From Pseudomonas arcuscaelestis (GTDB lineage Bacteria; Pseudomonadota; Gammaproteobacteria; Pseudomonadales; Pseudomonadaceae), in the NCBI RefSeq assembly GCF_016881005.1, contig NZ_JACOPV010000006.1, forward strand, positions 1 through 64,000: a stretch of 64,000 nucleotides of DNA, given 5' to 3'. Within the stretch, counting starts at the first letter, position 1, and the number at the start of each line of letters is the position of its first letter. Below are positions 48,027 through 57,843 of the stretch, one piece after another. Made by a program: the position numbers and the translations under genes. Under the pieces are notes generated by a model that did not search any database, had not been told where the DNA came from, and worked only from the letters and a program-made list of their open reading frames with translations.

Positions 48027-49457
48027 ATGCCCTCGAATCTTGCCCAGCTCCCGAATCGCCTGCCTTCCATCGACACCTTGCTTCGTCATCCCGCCTGCCA
48101 AGCCTTGATCGATCGATATGGCCGTGATGCTGTATTAGCCACCTTGCGCCAGTTGCTCGATGATCTGCGCGACCCGGCCAGGCACGGTCAGCTTGATGCG
48201 GTAGAAATGGCGCCTGCAGTGCTCGCTGGCCGCGCCGGGGAACGCCTGGTTGCCCAGCACCAAAGCCAGGTACGGCGGGTGTTCAATCTCACCGGCACGG
48301 TGTTGCATACCAACCTGGGGAGGGCGCTGTTGCCCGAAGAAGCGATCGAGGCTGTGCAACGCGCTGCGCGCTACCCGCTGAACCTTGAATTTGATCTGGC
48401 CACCGGCAAGCGTGGCGATCGCGATGACCTGATTGAAGGCCTCATTCGTGAGTTGACGGGAGCCGAGGCAGTCACGGTGGTCAACAACAATGCCGCTGCG
48501 GTGTTGCTGGCGCTCAACAGCCTGGGGGCGCGCAAGGAAGGCATTATTTCCCGGGGCGAACTGATCGAGATCGGCGGGGCCTTTCGGATCCCCGACATCA
48601 TGGCCAGGGCAGGGGTCAAATTGCATGAGGTGGGCACCACCAATCGCACTCACGCCCGCGACTATGAAGCGGCCATCGGACCGCGCAGTGGACTCTTGAT
48701 GCGGGTGCATTGCAGCAATTACAGCATCCAAGGCTTCACCACGCAGGTGCCCACCGCAGAGCTTGCGCAACTGGCGCACAAACATAACCTGCCGCTGCTC
48801 GAAGACCTGGGCAGTGGCAGCTTGCTCGACCTGACCCGCTGGGGGCTGCCTGCAGAGCCTACAGTGCGCCAGGCATTAGCCGAGGGAGCGGACATTGTCA
48901 CGTTCAGTGGCGACAAGTTGCTTGGCGGTCCGCAGGCCGGGATTATCGTTGGTAGCAAAGCGCTGATTTCCAGAATCAAGAAGAACCCACTGAAGCGAGC
49001 GCTCAGGGTCGACAAGCTGACACTCGCCGCGCTGGAAGCGGTTTTAGGGCTGTACCGTAACCCGGACCTGCTGGCCGAGCGTTTGCCCAGCCTGCGCTTA
49101 CTGACGCGCGCGCAGACAGAAATCCTTGCCCAGGCCGAACGCCTTGCACCCCAACTCAGAAAGGTCATGGGCGATCACTGGGAGGTTGTTGCGGTACCTG
49201 CATTGAGCATGATTGGCAGCGGCAGTCAGCCCGTTGCCCGTTTGCCCAGCGCCGCCTTGTGCTTGCGTCCGCAGTTATCCAAGCGTTTGCGCGGACGCAG
49301 CCTGCTCGGCTTGGAGGAGGCCCTGCGCAAGCTGCCGATTCCTGTGCTTGGGCGTATTGATGACGATGCCCTGTGGTTGGACTTGCGCCAATTGGATGAC
49401 GAGGCTGGTTGGCTGGCGCAACTGCCCGAGCTGCAACGGATGGAGACGGTGAGGTGA
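48027..49457 (+). CDS. selA: L-seryl-tRNA(Sec) selenium transferase
   Basis: PLP enzyme that converts Ser-tRNA(Sec) to Sec-tRNA(Sec) with selenophosphate. The length is 476 aa. The PLP-lysine segment [14 protein letters not shown] is present. The frame is open from ATG 47994, but ATG 48027 lines up with the family N-terminus ([20 protein letters not shown]). It lies 117 nt after fdhE. The stop overlaps the selB GTG by 4 nt. Confidence 0.96.
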   Translation: MPSNLAQLPNRLPSIDTLLRHPACQALIDRYGRDAVLATLRQLLDDLRDPARHGQLDAVEMAPAVLAGRAGERLVAQHQSQVRRVFNLTGTVLHTNLGRALLPEEAIEAVQRAARYPLNLEFDLATGKRGDRDDLIEGLIRELTGAEAVTVVNNNAAAVLLALNSLGARKEGIISRGELIEIGGAFRIPDIMARAGVKLHEVGTTNRTHARDYEAAIGPRSGLLMRVHCSNYSIQGFTTQVPTAELAQLAHKHNLPLLEDLGSGSLLDLTRWGLPAEPTVRQALAEGADIVTFSGDKLLGGPQAGIIVGSKALISRIKKNPLKRALRVDKLTLAALEAVLGLYRNPDLLAERLPSLRLLTRAQTEILAQAERLAPQLRKVMGDHWEVVAVPALSMIGSGSQPVARLPSAALCLRPQLSKRLRGRSLLGLEEALRKLPIPVLGRIDDDALWLDLRQLDDEAGWLAQLPELQRMETVR

Positions 49458-51373
49458 TTGTCGGGACGGCAGGGCACATTGATCATGGCAAGACGTCGTT
49501 GCTTGAGGCGCTTACCGGGCAGGCGGGCGATCAGCGCCGGGAAGAACGTGAACGGGGCATGACCATCGACCTGGGTTATCGCTACGCGAGCCTGGAACCG
49601 GGCGCGCCGTTAACGGGTTTCATCGATGTGCCCGGCCATGAGCGGTTTATCCACAATATGCTGGCCGGGGCGCAAGGCATCGATCTGGTATTGCTGGTGG
49701 TGGCTGCTGATGATGGGGTCATGCCGCAAACTCGTGAGCACCTCGCCATTGTGCAACTGCTGGGTATTCCCCGAGCGTTGGTGGCGATCAGCAAGTGCGA
49801 CCGGGTAGAGGCGAACAGGGTTCGCGAAGTGCAAGCGCAGATCAAGGTGTTGCTGGCAGCCGGGCCCTATGCTGGCGCCGCACAATATCCGCTGTCGAGC
49901 GTGACCGGTGACGGAGTCGATGCGTTGTGCCAAGCCTTGATCGAGGCTCAAGGAGAAATTCGCGAACGTGGTCGTCGCGGTGGTTTTCGACTGGCCATCG
50001 ACCGCGCCTTCGCAGTCCCGGGCGCGGGTATTGTCGTTACCGGTACGGCCCTCGATGGCCAGGTTCAGTTGGGCGATACCTTGGCGCTGGGCAAGCTCGG
50101 TAAAGCGGTGCGGGTACGGGGGCTGCACGCGCAGAATCAAGCAGTGACCGAGGCGTGGGCGGGTCAGCGGGTGGCCTTGAATATCAGCGCCGAGCGTCTG
50201 GAGCTGGCGCAGATTCATCGGGGTGACTGGCTGCTCGCCGAGTGGCTGCATGGACCCACGCAACGGGTAGATATCGAACTGCAGTTGCTTGCCAGCGAGA
50301 TCCGCAGTTTCTCCCATTTCAGTCCGGTTCATGTGCACTTGGGCACCCAGGATGTCAGCGCTCGAGTCGCTTTGTTGCAGGGGGAACAACTGCTTCCCGG
50401 CGCACGCATGTTCGCCCAGCTGCAACTCAACGCGCCTTTGCAGGCGGTACACGGTGACTGCCTGGTACTGCGCGATCACAGTGCGCAACGCACCCTCGGC
50501 GGTGGACGGGTACTGGACCCTTATGCCCCGGCCCGGCAGCGTCGTAGCGAGACACGCCTGGCACAGTTGCAGGCTTTGGCCAGTGCCTCCAGCCTGGAGC
50601 AAGCCTTGCCTGCTTTGTTGGCCAACGACGAAGTCGGCCTCGACCCACAACGTTTGGAGCGTCAGTTCAACCGCTTGCGCAGTAGCTGGACGTTACCCAC
50701 AGATGTGCAGGTGATCGCGACGCGTCAGGGGCCGCTGATGTTCACCGCACTACGATGGCAGGCCTTGAAAAAGACGGTGTTGACTCAGCTGGCGCTTTTT
50801 CATGAACAAGAGCCTGATCAACTTGGCCCTGACCGTGACCGCCTGCGTCGTTTCGCCGCCCTGGCGCTGGAGCGTCCGGCCTTTATCAGTCTGCTCGACG
50901 AGTTGTTGGCCAATACGGCGATCATCGGCAGCGGTCCATGGTTGCATTTACCCGAACATCAGATTCGCCTGAGCGAAGCCGATGACGCACTGTGGCACCA
51001 GCTGCAGCCGTTGCTGGCACAAGGGCAATTCGACCCGCCCTGGGTGCGTGACCTGGCAAGGGTGGTGGGGCAAGAGGAGGCGCAGGTGCGTTTGTTACTG
51101 CGCAAGCTGGCGCGTTTGGGGCAAGTGCATCAAGTGGTGCGTGATCTGTTCTATCCTGAGGGCACAATCCGACAAATGGCAGCTATGCTCTTGCAGCTGG
51201 CCAGTGACGATCCAGTGGTGCAGGTAACCGCCTTTCGGGATGTATTGGGCATTGGCCGCAAGCGCAGTATTCAGGTGCTGGAGTATTTTGATCGGATAGG
51301 CCTGACCAGGCGCATGGGTGACCGGCGTCAGGTACGTGCCGACAATGCCCTGGCACAATCATCCGGGCACTGA
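49454..51373 (+). CDS. selB: Selenocysteine-specific elongation factor
   Basis: GTPase that binds Sec-tRNA(Sec) and the SECIS hairpin. The length is 639 aa. G1 [20 protein letters not shown] and SKCD motifs are in an EF-Tu-like core, with winged-helix repeats at the C-terminus (about 380-639) that read SECIS RNA. It starts with GTG 49454 overlapping the selA stop (GTGA); upstream in-frame codons lie inside selA and are unlikely to be used. It ends 6 nt before tRNA-Sec. Confidence 0.96.
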   Translation: MIVGTAGHIDHGKTSLLEALTGQAGDQRREERERGMTIDLGYRYASLEPGAPLTGFIDVPGHERFIHNMLAGAQGIDLVLLVVAADDGVMPQTREHLAIVQLLGIPRALVAISKCDRVEANRVREVQAQIKVLLAAGPYAGAAQYPLSSVTGDGVDALCQALIEAQGEIRERGRRGGFRLAIDRAFAVPGAGIVVTGTALDGQVQLGDTLALGKLGKAVRVRGLHAQNQAVTEAWAGQRVALNISAERLELAQIHRGDWLLAEWLHGPTQRVDIELQLLASEIRSFSHFSPVHVHLGTQDVSARVALLQGEQLLPGARMFAQLQLNAPLQAVHGDCLVLRDHSAQRTLGGGRVLDPYAPARQRRSETRLAQLQALASASSLEQALPALLANDEVGLDPQRLERQFNRLRSSWTLPTDVQVIATRQGPLMFTALRWQALKKTVLTQLALFHEQEPDQLGPDRDRLRRFAALALERPAFISLLDELLANTAIIGSGPWLHLPEHQIRLSEADDALWHQLQPLLAQGQFDPPWVRDLARVVGQEEAQVRLLLRKLARLGQVHQVVRDLFYPEGTIRQMAAMLLQLASDDPVVQVTAFRDVLGIGRKRSIQVLEYFDRIGLTRRMGDRRQVRADNALAQSSGH

Positions 51374-51379
51374 TTTCAA

Positions 51380-51475
51380 GGAAGGCAATCGCGCCCGGTG
51401 GCGCGGCCGGGCTTCAAACCCGGTTGGGGACGGCAGCCGTTCCCGGGCAGGTTCGACTCCCGCTGCCTTCCGCCA
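51380..51475 (+). tRNA. selC: tRNA-Sec (TCA)
   Basis: A 96-nt tRNA with an 8-bp acceptor stem (GGAAGGCA with TGCCTTCC), anticodon TCA at 51414-51416, a very long variable arm (about 51424-51446), the T-arm GGTTCGACTCC and an encoded CCA. It lies 6 nt after the selB stop and is presumably processed from the fdo-sel transcript. No terminator is visible before ansA ends at 51483. Confidence 0.97.
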
Positions 51476-51482
51476 TTTTCGC

Positions 51483-52472
51483 CTATGCGCGCTCGCCGCA
51501 CAGGTCCAGAGCAAACCAGTGCTGTGCTGTCTCGGCATCCAGCCCGGCACCCAGAAGTGCAAACAGCTTGCCCAGCGCCGCCTCGCGGGTCATGCCGCCT
51601 GCAGACACCAGCCCGGCATCGCGCAATCGACTGCCTGCGGCGTAGGTATCGAACACCACGCTGCCTTGCGGGCATTGGCTGATAGCAACGATCAACACAC
51701 CGCGTCGGCGCGCATTCGCCAGCACGTCGAGCAAGGCTTCGTCGTCGGATGGCCCGGTTCCGCTGCCGTAGCACTCCAGCAACAAGCCTTTGACGCCGCT
51801 GTCGATCAGTGCGCGCACATGCGCAGCCTGCAGCCCCGGAAAAACCGGGAGCACAGCAAGGTTCACCGCAATACGAGGCTGACAGTAAGTGAGCACCGCA
51901 GGTATCTGTTTTGCCTGGGGGCCGCTGCGATGCCGCGGGAATGCGATAAAGGCGTCGAACGCTTCGCTACGCAACTTGCTGGCGCGGGCGCCGTGCAACA
52001 GCTGCCCTGCAAAAAACAGATGCACGCCGTTCTCGACGCCCTCTTCGAACAAGCTCAAGGCTGCGCACAGGTTGCCCCAGGCATCGCTGCCTGGGGCTCC
52101 GGCAGGCAGCATCGAACCGGTCAGAACCACCGGCACCTGCAGCCCAAGCAACAGAAACGATAACGCCGCTGCGCTATAGGCGAGGGTGTCGGTGCCATGC
52201 AAGACCAGGACGCCATCGTGGCCGTCCTGTTTCACTGCACGAGCGATTGTTTCGCACATCGACAGCCAGTTGGCCTGCTGCATGTTTGCGCTGTCGAGCA
52301 AAGGCGACAGCTCGCGCAGGGTCCAGCCGATAGTGGGCGATTGTGGATGAGCGGCCAGGTAGTCGCGCATGCGCGCCTCGAAGCCACCGGCGGGCGCCAG
52401 GCCGTTCGGTGTTTCGAGCATGCCAATGGTGCCTCCGGTGTAGAGCACCAGCAGATTGTTGACGCTGCGCAT
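51483..52472 (-). CDS. ansA: Type I L-asparaginase (cytoplasmic)
   Basis: Hydrolyses asparagine to aspartate and ammonia. The length is 329 aa. The nucleophile motif YTGGTIG (Thr15) and the second Thr-Asp motif VLHGTDTLAYSA are present. No signal peptide is seen, consistent with the cytoplasmic form. The frame extends 35 codons further upstream, but ATG 52472 begins RSVNNLLVLYTGG and fits the family. It is 1 nt after the symporter stop, so the two form an operon, and it is convergent with tRNA-Sec. Confidence 0.93.
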   Translation of the reverse strand: MRSVNNLLVLYTGGTIGMLETPNGLAPAGGFEARMRDYLAAHPQSPTIGWTLRELSPLLDSANMQQANWLSMCETIARAVKQDGHDGVLVLHGTDTLAYSAAALSFLLLGLQVPVVLTGSMLPAGAPGSDAWGNLCAALSLFEEGVENGVHLFFAGQLLHGARASKLRSEAFDAFIAFPRHRSGPQAKQIPAVLTYCQPRIAVNLAVLPVFPGLQAAHVRALIDSGVKGLLLECYGSGTGPSDDEALLDVLANARRRGVLIVAISQCPQGSVVFDTYAAGSRLRDAGLVSAGGMTREAALGKLFALLGAGLDAETAQHWFALDLCGERA

Positions 52473-52473
52473 T

Positions 52474-53908
52474 TCAGTTCTGCGGCTGCGCAACGGCAGT
52501 GATGACTTCATCCTTGACCGCGGGCTTTGCAGGCCATGCTTGCAGGTCAAGGTCCAGGTCACTGAACTTCGAGGCATCGAACACCGGCTGCTTGATCCCC
52601 GCTTTGCGCTGCGCGTCGTAGTCGCGCATCACTCGCAGGCCGACCTTGAACAACAGCGCCAGGGCGATCAGGTTAACGAAGGCAAGACATGTCATGGTGA
52701 TGTCGGCGAAGGCAAACACTGTGGACAGGTTTTGCACCGAGCCCCAGACAATCAGCGCCAGGACCAGGCCGCGGTAAGCCAGCAGCACCAGACGGTTACG
52801 GGTCAGGAACTGCAGGCTGGTTTCGCCCAGGTAGTAGTTGTAGAGGATGCAGGTGAACACAAACAGAGACAGCGCCACACTGACGAACAAACGGCCCCAG
52901 TCACCGACAACAGCAGCCAGGGAGTTCTGGGTCAGGACGATGCCATCGCCTTCAAAACCTGGAGTGTAGAAGCCAGAAAGCAGAATCAGCAGTGCGGTGC
53001 AGGTGCAGATAACGAAGGTATCGAGGAACACACTGAACGCCTGGACCACGCCTTGTGCGCCCGGGTGACGCACGGCTGCCACGGCGGCGACGTTGGGCGC
53101 ACTGCCCAGGCCCGCTTCGTTGGCAAACACACCACGCTTCACGCCCATAACAATCGCACTGCCGAGCAAGCCGCCGAAGGCGGGATCAAGACCGAAAGCG
53201 CTTTTGAAGATGGTTTCCAGCATCGCCGGCACGTGTTCGATCTGGCTGCCGATCACATACAAGGTGACACCGATGTAAGCCAAGGTCTTGACCGGCACCA
53301 GCAGGTCGGAAACCGCGGCGATACGCTTGATGCCGCCAATGAATACGATGGCCAGCAACACTGCCAGAGCAATACCGGTACGCTCAGGGGCAAAGCCGAA
53401 AGCGTTCTGCAGCGAGTGAGTCACGGTATAGGACTGCAGGCCGTTGAAGGCAAAGCCGTAGGTCACCAGCAGCAGGCGAGAACACCACCGCCATGGTCTT
53501 GAGTTTCAGGCCGTGCTGGATGTAGTAGGCCGGGCCGCCGCGATACAGGCCGTCGCCATCACTGCGCTTGTAGACCTGGGCCAGGGTGCATTCAAAGAAG
53601 CTGCTGGACATACCGACCAGCGCCGTCACCCACATCCAGAACACTGCGCCAGGGCCACCGAGGGTCACGGCAATACCAACACCTGCAATGTTACCGGCGC
53701 CGACGCGGCCGGCCAGGCTCAACATCAGCGCCTGGAACGAACTCAGCTGGCCAGCCTGGCCATGCAAGGATTCCTTGAACACGCTGAACATGTGGACGAA
53801 ATGGCGAAACTGAACGAACCGGGAGCGGATGGTGAAATAACTGCCCAGTCCGACGATGAGTACGATGAGCAGTTTCCCCGAGAGGAAATCATTGAGCGCT
53901 TCGAGCAT
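52474..53908 (-). pseudogene. Alanine/glycine:cation symporter (AGCS family), frameshifted
   Basis: Sodium- or proton-coupled amino acid carrier that would be 477 aa. The N-terminal part is read from ATG 53908 (LEALNDFLSGKLLIVLIVGL) to about 53476 in one frame and the rest in the +1 frame to 52474. One extra C (reverse strand, around 53475-53476, within TCGCCTGCTG) turns the expected S-LLLV-TYGF into S-PAAGDLR. Both halves are otherwise intact and keep family motifs such as RVGAGNIAGV and GVFANEAGLGSAPN. A genuine recent mutation or a sequencing error are both possible. It lies upstream of ansA in the same operon. Confidence 0.85.
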
Positions 53909-54075
53909 GGAGTAACCTCGATTCTTATTCTTTGCATGAAAGACAACTGACGCGACGTCGATGAGCCGCATCCTTGGCGCGCATGGTTGGCCAAGATAAA
54001 TATGGTTACAATTTCGCTGGTTGCTCTGAATTGATGCGACTTGATGCTAAACTGGCATCTAGCGCATCACCTGGA

Positions 54076-54903
54076 ATGGCTCGAATGAGCGAAAATCTCG
54101 GCATCAACCTGAAACTGGCCTGCAGTCATTACCGCTCTATCTCGGAGGTTTGCCGCCAGCTTTCGATCAACAGGGCGCAGTTCAATAAATACCTGAGCGG
54201 CCAAAGCCAGCCGACATCCTTCAACCTCAAGCGCATCGGTGATTTCTTCGGTGTGGAGGGTTATGAGCTGGGCCTGCCGCCCGAACAGTTCGCGCGTTTG
54301 ATCGGGGTGCGCAATCCGGCCACCGTCACCGCAATCCAGGAAGACCCGCTGAGCGAACTGCTGCGACCGTTACGCGAGCAAAGCGGCAATCTGTCGCGCT
54401 ATTGCGGTTACTACTTCGAATACTCCAATTGCATGTCGGTGCCAGGCACGATCCTGCTATCGCTGGTTCATCTGCGCGAGGAGCGAGGCACGTTCCTGTT
54501 CGAGCGCCAGGAGCGTCAGGAGCGTTCCAGCAGCACCGATGTGCAGGCCGAAGACTGGGTGCGGTGTCGTTATCTGGGCGCGGCATTCCAATTGCAGGAC
54601 CGCCTGTTTCTCATGGATTACGAGTCGTTGACCGTAAACGAGATGAGCCAGACCATCCTGATTCCCAGCTTCAAGAGTCGCATCACCCGCCTGAACGGCT
54701 TGAAGACCGGCGTGTCCAGCGGCGATCGGCGCACCCCGGCCTGTACCCGGGTGGTCTGGGAATTTCTCGGTACAGAGATCAACCGCATCAACGCGTATCG
54801 CCAGGTGAAACTGTACCGACCTGACGATCCGCGTATCGATGATGATGTGCGTGAACGCCTCAGTGTCGGGCCGATCAGCAATGGCCTGTTCGAGATCGAG
54901 TGA
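54076..54903 (+). CDS. Xre/Cro-type HTH transcriptional regulator
   Basis: A 275-aa protein. An N-terminal helix-turn-helix (about residues 8-60, with SEVCRQLSINRAQFNKYLSG) is followed by about 200 residues of unknown type, rich in charged residues, that could be a sensor domain. ATG 54076 is chosen because it places the HTH near the N-terminus; ATG 54085 is an alternative, and the frame is open to 53974. It is divergent from the symporter/ansA operon (167-nt gap), so it may regulate it. Its stop directly abuts the convergent hydrolase stop (TGATCA). Confidence 0.85.
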   Translation: MARMSENLGINLKLACSHYRSISEVCRQLSINRAQFNKYLSGQSQPTSFNLKRIGDFFGVEGYELGLPPEQFARLIGVRNPATVTAIQEDPLSELLRPLREQSGNLSRYCGYYFEYSNCMSVPGTILLSLVHLREERGTFLFERQERQERSSSTDVQAEDWVRCRYLGAAFQLQDRLFLMDYESLTVNEMSQTILIPSFKSRITRLNGLKTGVSSGDRRTPACTRVVWEFLGTEINRINAYRQVKLYRPDDPRIDDDVRERLSVGPISNGLFEIE

Positions 54904-55746
54904 TCAGGCGACGCCGATGAATTCTGCGATTGTCTGAGCCACCTGATCCGCGACCATCGGTGCGGCGCGTAAATGTGCCGCAATCCCGTGATCGCAGTTC
55001 GACAGTAACAGGCATTCCAGGTGCGGTGGAGGCACCGACTTGAGCAACGTGCGGGTGACTTCTTCCGGGATGGGGCTGTAGCGTTGCGCGCCCGCCAGCC
55101 ATTGGGTTCCTGCCGAAGTACCGGCGCCTTGCCCGAAAGTTTGTGAATTCAGACCGTCGAACTCACCCATCACCAGCAGCACCCGGCCCTGGAACTGGCG
55201 TAGAAACTCGAAACTGTCGCAATCGAGAAAACCATAGGGCTTGCTGATGGCGGCCTTGAATGCCGGGCCGAAAGGGGCGTCATGCGCGTTGTCGGGATAG
55301 ACGGCAGGGCAGATCAGCACCAACTTATCCACAGCAGGTTGCCGAGCTGCCAGCTTCAAGGCGATGGAAGCCCCGAGGCTGTGGCCAATGATGGTCTGGC
55401 AGCGCGCAGCAATATGGCGGTGAAAACGCAGCGCTTCTTCACGGTTGGTAAGCAGTGACGGGTTGCCCGCCCCCGGCTCGCTGGCCACGCTGTGGCCGGA
55501 CAGATTGGCAGTCAACGAGCCAATACCCATCGCCTGTAACCGGTACAGCAAGGGGTTGAGACGGGTGAAGTCCGATTGCGCACCACCGACGACGAACAGC
55601 GCCGGCGCCCGCTCGACCTCGGGCAGCAACAGTCGAGCCTGTTGCTGATAGTGATCGAAGTGTTCGGTGATGAAGCGTTCCGCACCGGGGCTGGGCTCGT
55701 TGAATTGCCAGGTAGAGCGTTGCTTCGAAGCTGCTTCAAGTTCCAT
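54904..55746 (-). CDS. Alpha/beta hydrolase fold protein
   Basis: A 280-aa protein with a likely catalytic triad: Ser123 in GHSLGAS, Asp in VMGEFDGLN and His in SNCDHGIAAH. An early VVGGAQSDF segment could supply the oxyanion hole. No signal peptide is seen. The substrate is unknown. ATG 55746 is used. It converges on the HTH regulator with no intergenic space. The 5' neighbour (55944-56828) is divergent. Confidence 0.82.
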   Translation of the reverse strand: MELEAASKQRSTWQFNEPSPGAERFITEHFDHYQQQARLLLPEVERAPALFVVGGAQSDFTRLNPLLYRLQAMGIGSLTANLSGHSVASEPGAGNPSLLTNREEALRFHRHIAARCQTIIGHSLGASIALKLAARQPAVDKLVLICPAVYPDNAHDAPFGPAFKAAISKPYGFLDCDSFEFLRQFQGRVLLVMGEFDGLNSQTFGQGAGTSAGTQWLAGAQRYSPIPEEVTRTLLKSVPPPHLECLLLSNCDHGIAAHLRAAPMVADQVAQTIAEFIGVA

Positions 55747-55943
55747 GGACACCGCCTTGAGAAGCGAAGAATGCGCGTATCTGGCCGATTATATGCCGTT
55801 TGCGGATTTGTGTCGGCGCCAACCCAATGACCGCAAATCGGCACGTAAACGCTGTGTAACCTAGGCTGGCGTTGGACTTCCCTTGCCGGAGAACGCAAAA
55901 TGTGTCCTTTATCTCAATCACTCTGCTCGGATCTGCTGACTCT

Positions 55944-56828
55944 ATGCGAATGCGCCTGATGCTGTTGGGTGGTGGAAATGCCCTCGGGCAAGCGCTGATT
56001 CGACTCGGGGCCGAGGAAGATATCGGCTTTCTGGCACCGCGTCCGCCAGATAACGGCTGGGATCCGGCCAGCTTGACCCAGTTGCTGGATGACACTCGCC
56101 CCGACGCGTTGGTGAATCTGGCCTATTACTTTGACTGGTTTCAGGCTGAGTCGGTCAGCGAAAAGCGCTTGGCTCAGCAAGAGCGCTCGGTGGAGCGCCT
56201 GGCGGAGCTGTGTCAGCACCACAACATAATTTTGATTCAGCCTTCGAGCTACCGGGTATTCGATGGTTCGCGCGCCACGGCCTACAGCGAAAAGGATGAG
56301 CCGGTGCCTTTGGGGCTGCGTGGTCAGGCACTGTGGCGAATCGAGCAAAGCGTGCGCTCCACCTGCCCGCAGCACGTGTTGTTGCGCTTTGGCTGGTTGC
56401 TCGACGAAAGTATCGACGGCGTGCTCGGGCGCTTTTTGACCCGCGCCGAACAGCCTCAGGAGTTGCAGTTGGCCGATGACCGTCGAGGCAATCCGACCCC
56501 GGTGGACGATGCCGCGCGGGTTATCCTCTCGGTGCTCAAGCAACTCGACTGTGCAGCGCCGTTGTGGGGGACGTACCACTACGCCGGCAACGAAGCGACA
56601 ACACCATTGGTGCTGGGCCAAGCTATTCTCTCCGAGGCAGCGCAACTGCACAAACTGGCCGTCACCGCACCCACGGCGCAGGCCCATGCGGCGCGCCCCG
56701 ATGCCAGCGATGAGCCGCAGTACGCGGTGCTGGCCTGCAAGAAAATCCTGCATACTTTCGGCATCAAGCCTCGCGCCTGGCGCTCGGGTTTGCCGCCTTT
56801 ACTGGATCGATTCTATCGAAATGGCTGA
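55944..56828 (+). CDS. RmlD-like SDR-family protein with degenerate active site
   Basis: A 294-aa protein with an RmlD/dTDP-4-dehydrorhamnose-reductase-like layout: a nucleotide-binding start LLGGGNALGQAL (residues 7-18), the PSSYRVFDG block and PVPLGLRGQALWRIEQ where relatives have PLNVYGxxKLxGE. The catalytic Tyr and Lys of YxxxK are therefore Arg and Leu, and the middle Gly of GxxGxxG is Asn. It is probably non-catalytic or altered. ATG 55944 has no strong ribosome site; ATG 55950 is an alternative. It overlaps the next gene by 8 nt. Similar to the position of PA4069 in P. aeruginosa (from memory of gene order). Confidence 0.8.
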   Translation: MRMRLMLLGGGNALGQALIRLGAEEDIGFLAPRPPDNGWDPASLTQLLDDTRPDALVNLAYYFDWFQAESVSEKRLAQQERSVERLAELCQHHNIILIQPSSYRVFDGSRATAYSEKDEPVPLGLRGQALWRIEQSVRSTCPQHVLLRFGWLLDESIDGVLGRFLTRAEQPQELQLADDRRGNPTPVDDAARVILSVLKQLDCAAPLWGTYHYAGNEATTPLVLGQAILSEAAQLHKLAVTAPTAQAHAARPDASDEPQYAVLACKKILHTFGIKPRAWRSGLPPLLDRFYRNG

Positions 56829-57750
56829 TTCTCCAATTCTGATCACCGGTGGCGCGGGTTTCATCGGTTCTCACCTCAGTGATGCATTGCTGGAGCAAGG
56901 CTACGCGGTGCGCATCCTCGACGATTTGTCGACAGGCAAACCTGGCAACCTGCAAATGGACAACCCCAGGCTTGAGCTGATCGAAGGTGATGTCGCCGAC
57001 GGCGAGTTGGTCAAGCGAGCGGCAGCGGGATGTCGGGCTGTGGTTCACCTGGCGGCAGTTGCCTCGGTGCAGGCCTCGGTGGATGACCCGGTTAAAACCC
57101 ATCAAAGCAATTTCATCGGCACGCTGAATGTATGCGAGGCCATGCGCCTCAATGGCATCAAACGGGTGCTGTTTGCCTCAAGCGCAGCTGTCTACGGTAA
57201 CAACGGCGAAGGTCTGGCTATTGAAGAAGACGCGCCCAAGGCACCGCTTACGCCTTATGCGGTAGACAAGCTGGCCAGCGAGCAATACCTGGATTTCTAT
57301 CGTCGCCAGCATGGTCTGGAGCCGGTAGTGTTCCGCTTCTTCAATATTTTCGGACCGCGCCAGGACCCTTCCTCGCCGTATTCGGGCGTGATCAGTATTT
57401 TCTGCGAGCGGGCGCTCAGCGGCCAGCCAATCACGCTGTTCGGGGACGGCGAGCAGACCCGGGATTTTCTCTACGTCGGCGATCTGGTCAACGTAATGGT
57501 CCAGGCCCTGGAGCAGGCGCAGGTTGAGGACGGGGCGGTGAATATCGGTTTGAACCAGGCCACCTCGCTAAACCAGTTGCTGGCAGCGCTTAAATCGGTG
57601 GTGGGTGATCTGCCAAGCATCACTTATGGGCCGGCACGTTCTGGCGATATTCGCCATTCGCGCGCGAACAATCAGCGATTGCTGGCGCGCTTCAACTTTC
57701 CTGAGCCGACATCGATTGCCGAAGGGCTGGCACGACTGTTGGGGCGCTGA
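56821..57750 (+). CDS. NAD-dependent epimerase/dehydratase (GalE-like SDR)
   Basis: A 309-aa protein. The Rossmann motif GGAGFIG is at residues 10-16, the catalytic YxxxK is seen as YAVDK with an upstream SSAAVYG, and RFFNIFGPRQDP matches nucleotide-sugar epimerases. The exact sugar is unknown. The frame is open far upstream inside the previous gene, but ATG 56821 is the family start. Coupled by an 8-nt overlap to the RmlD-like gene. A REP-like palindrome follows. Confidence 0.93.
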   Translation: MADSPILITGGAGFIGSHLSDALLEQGYAVRILDDLSTGKPGNLQMDNPRLELIEGDVADGELVKRAAAGCRAVVHLAAVASVQASVDDPVKTHQSNFIGTLNVCEAMRLNGIKRVLFASSAAVYGNNGEGLAIEEDAPKAPLTPYAVDKLASEQYLDFYRRQHGLEPVVFRFFNIFGPRQDPSSPYSGVISIFCERALSGQPITLFGDGEQTRDFLYVGDLVNVMVQALEQAQVEDGAVNIGLNQATSLNQLLAALKSVVGDLPSITYGPARSGDIRHSRANNQRLLARFNFPEPTSIAEGLARLLGR

Positions 57751-57761
57751 AGCCAGAATGC

Positions 57762-57826
57762 ATCGCGGGGCAAGTCCGCTTCCACACCGATCTCCTGATC
57801 CTGTGGAAGCGGACTTGCCCCGCGAT
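57762..57826. repeat. REP-like palindrome (REPIN-type)
   Basis: A perfect 25-bp inverted repeat (57762-57786 and 57802-57826) with a 15-nt centre. The arms contain CGCGGGGCAAGTCCGC, like the P. putida REP/ERIC-like sequences with GCGGG...CCCGC cores. It lies between the convergent epimerase and oprG genes and could also act as a bidirectional terminator. Confidence 0.85.
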
Positions 57827-57843
57827 TTGTATCAGACGCTAAA

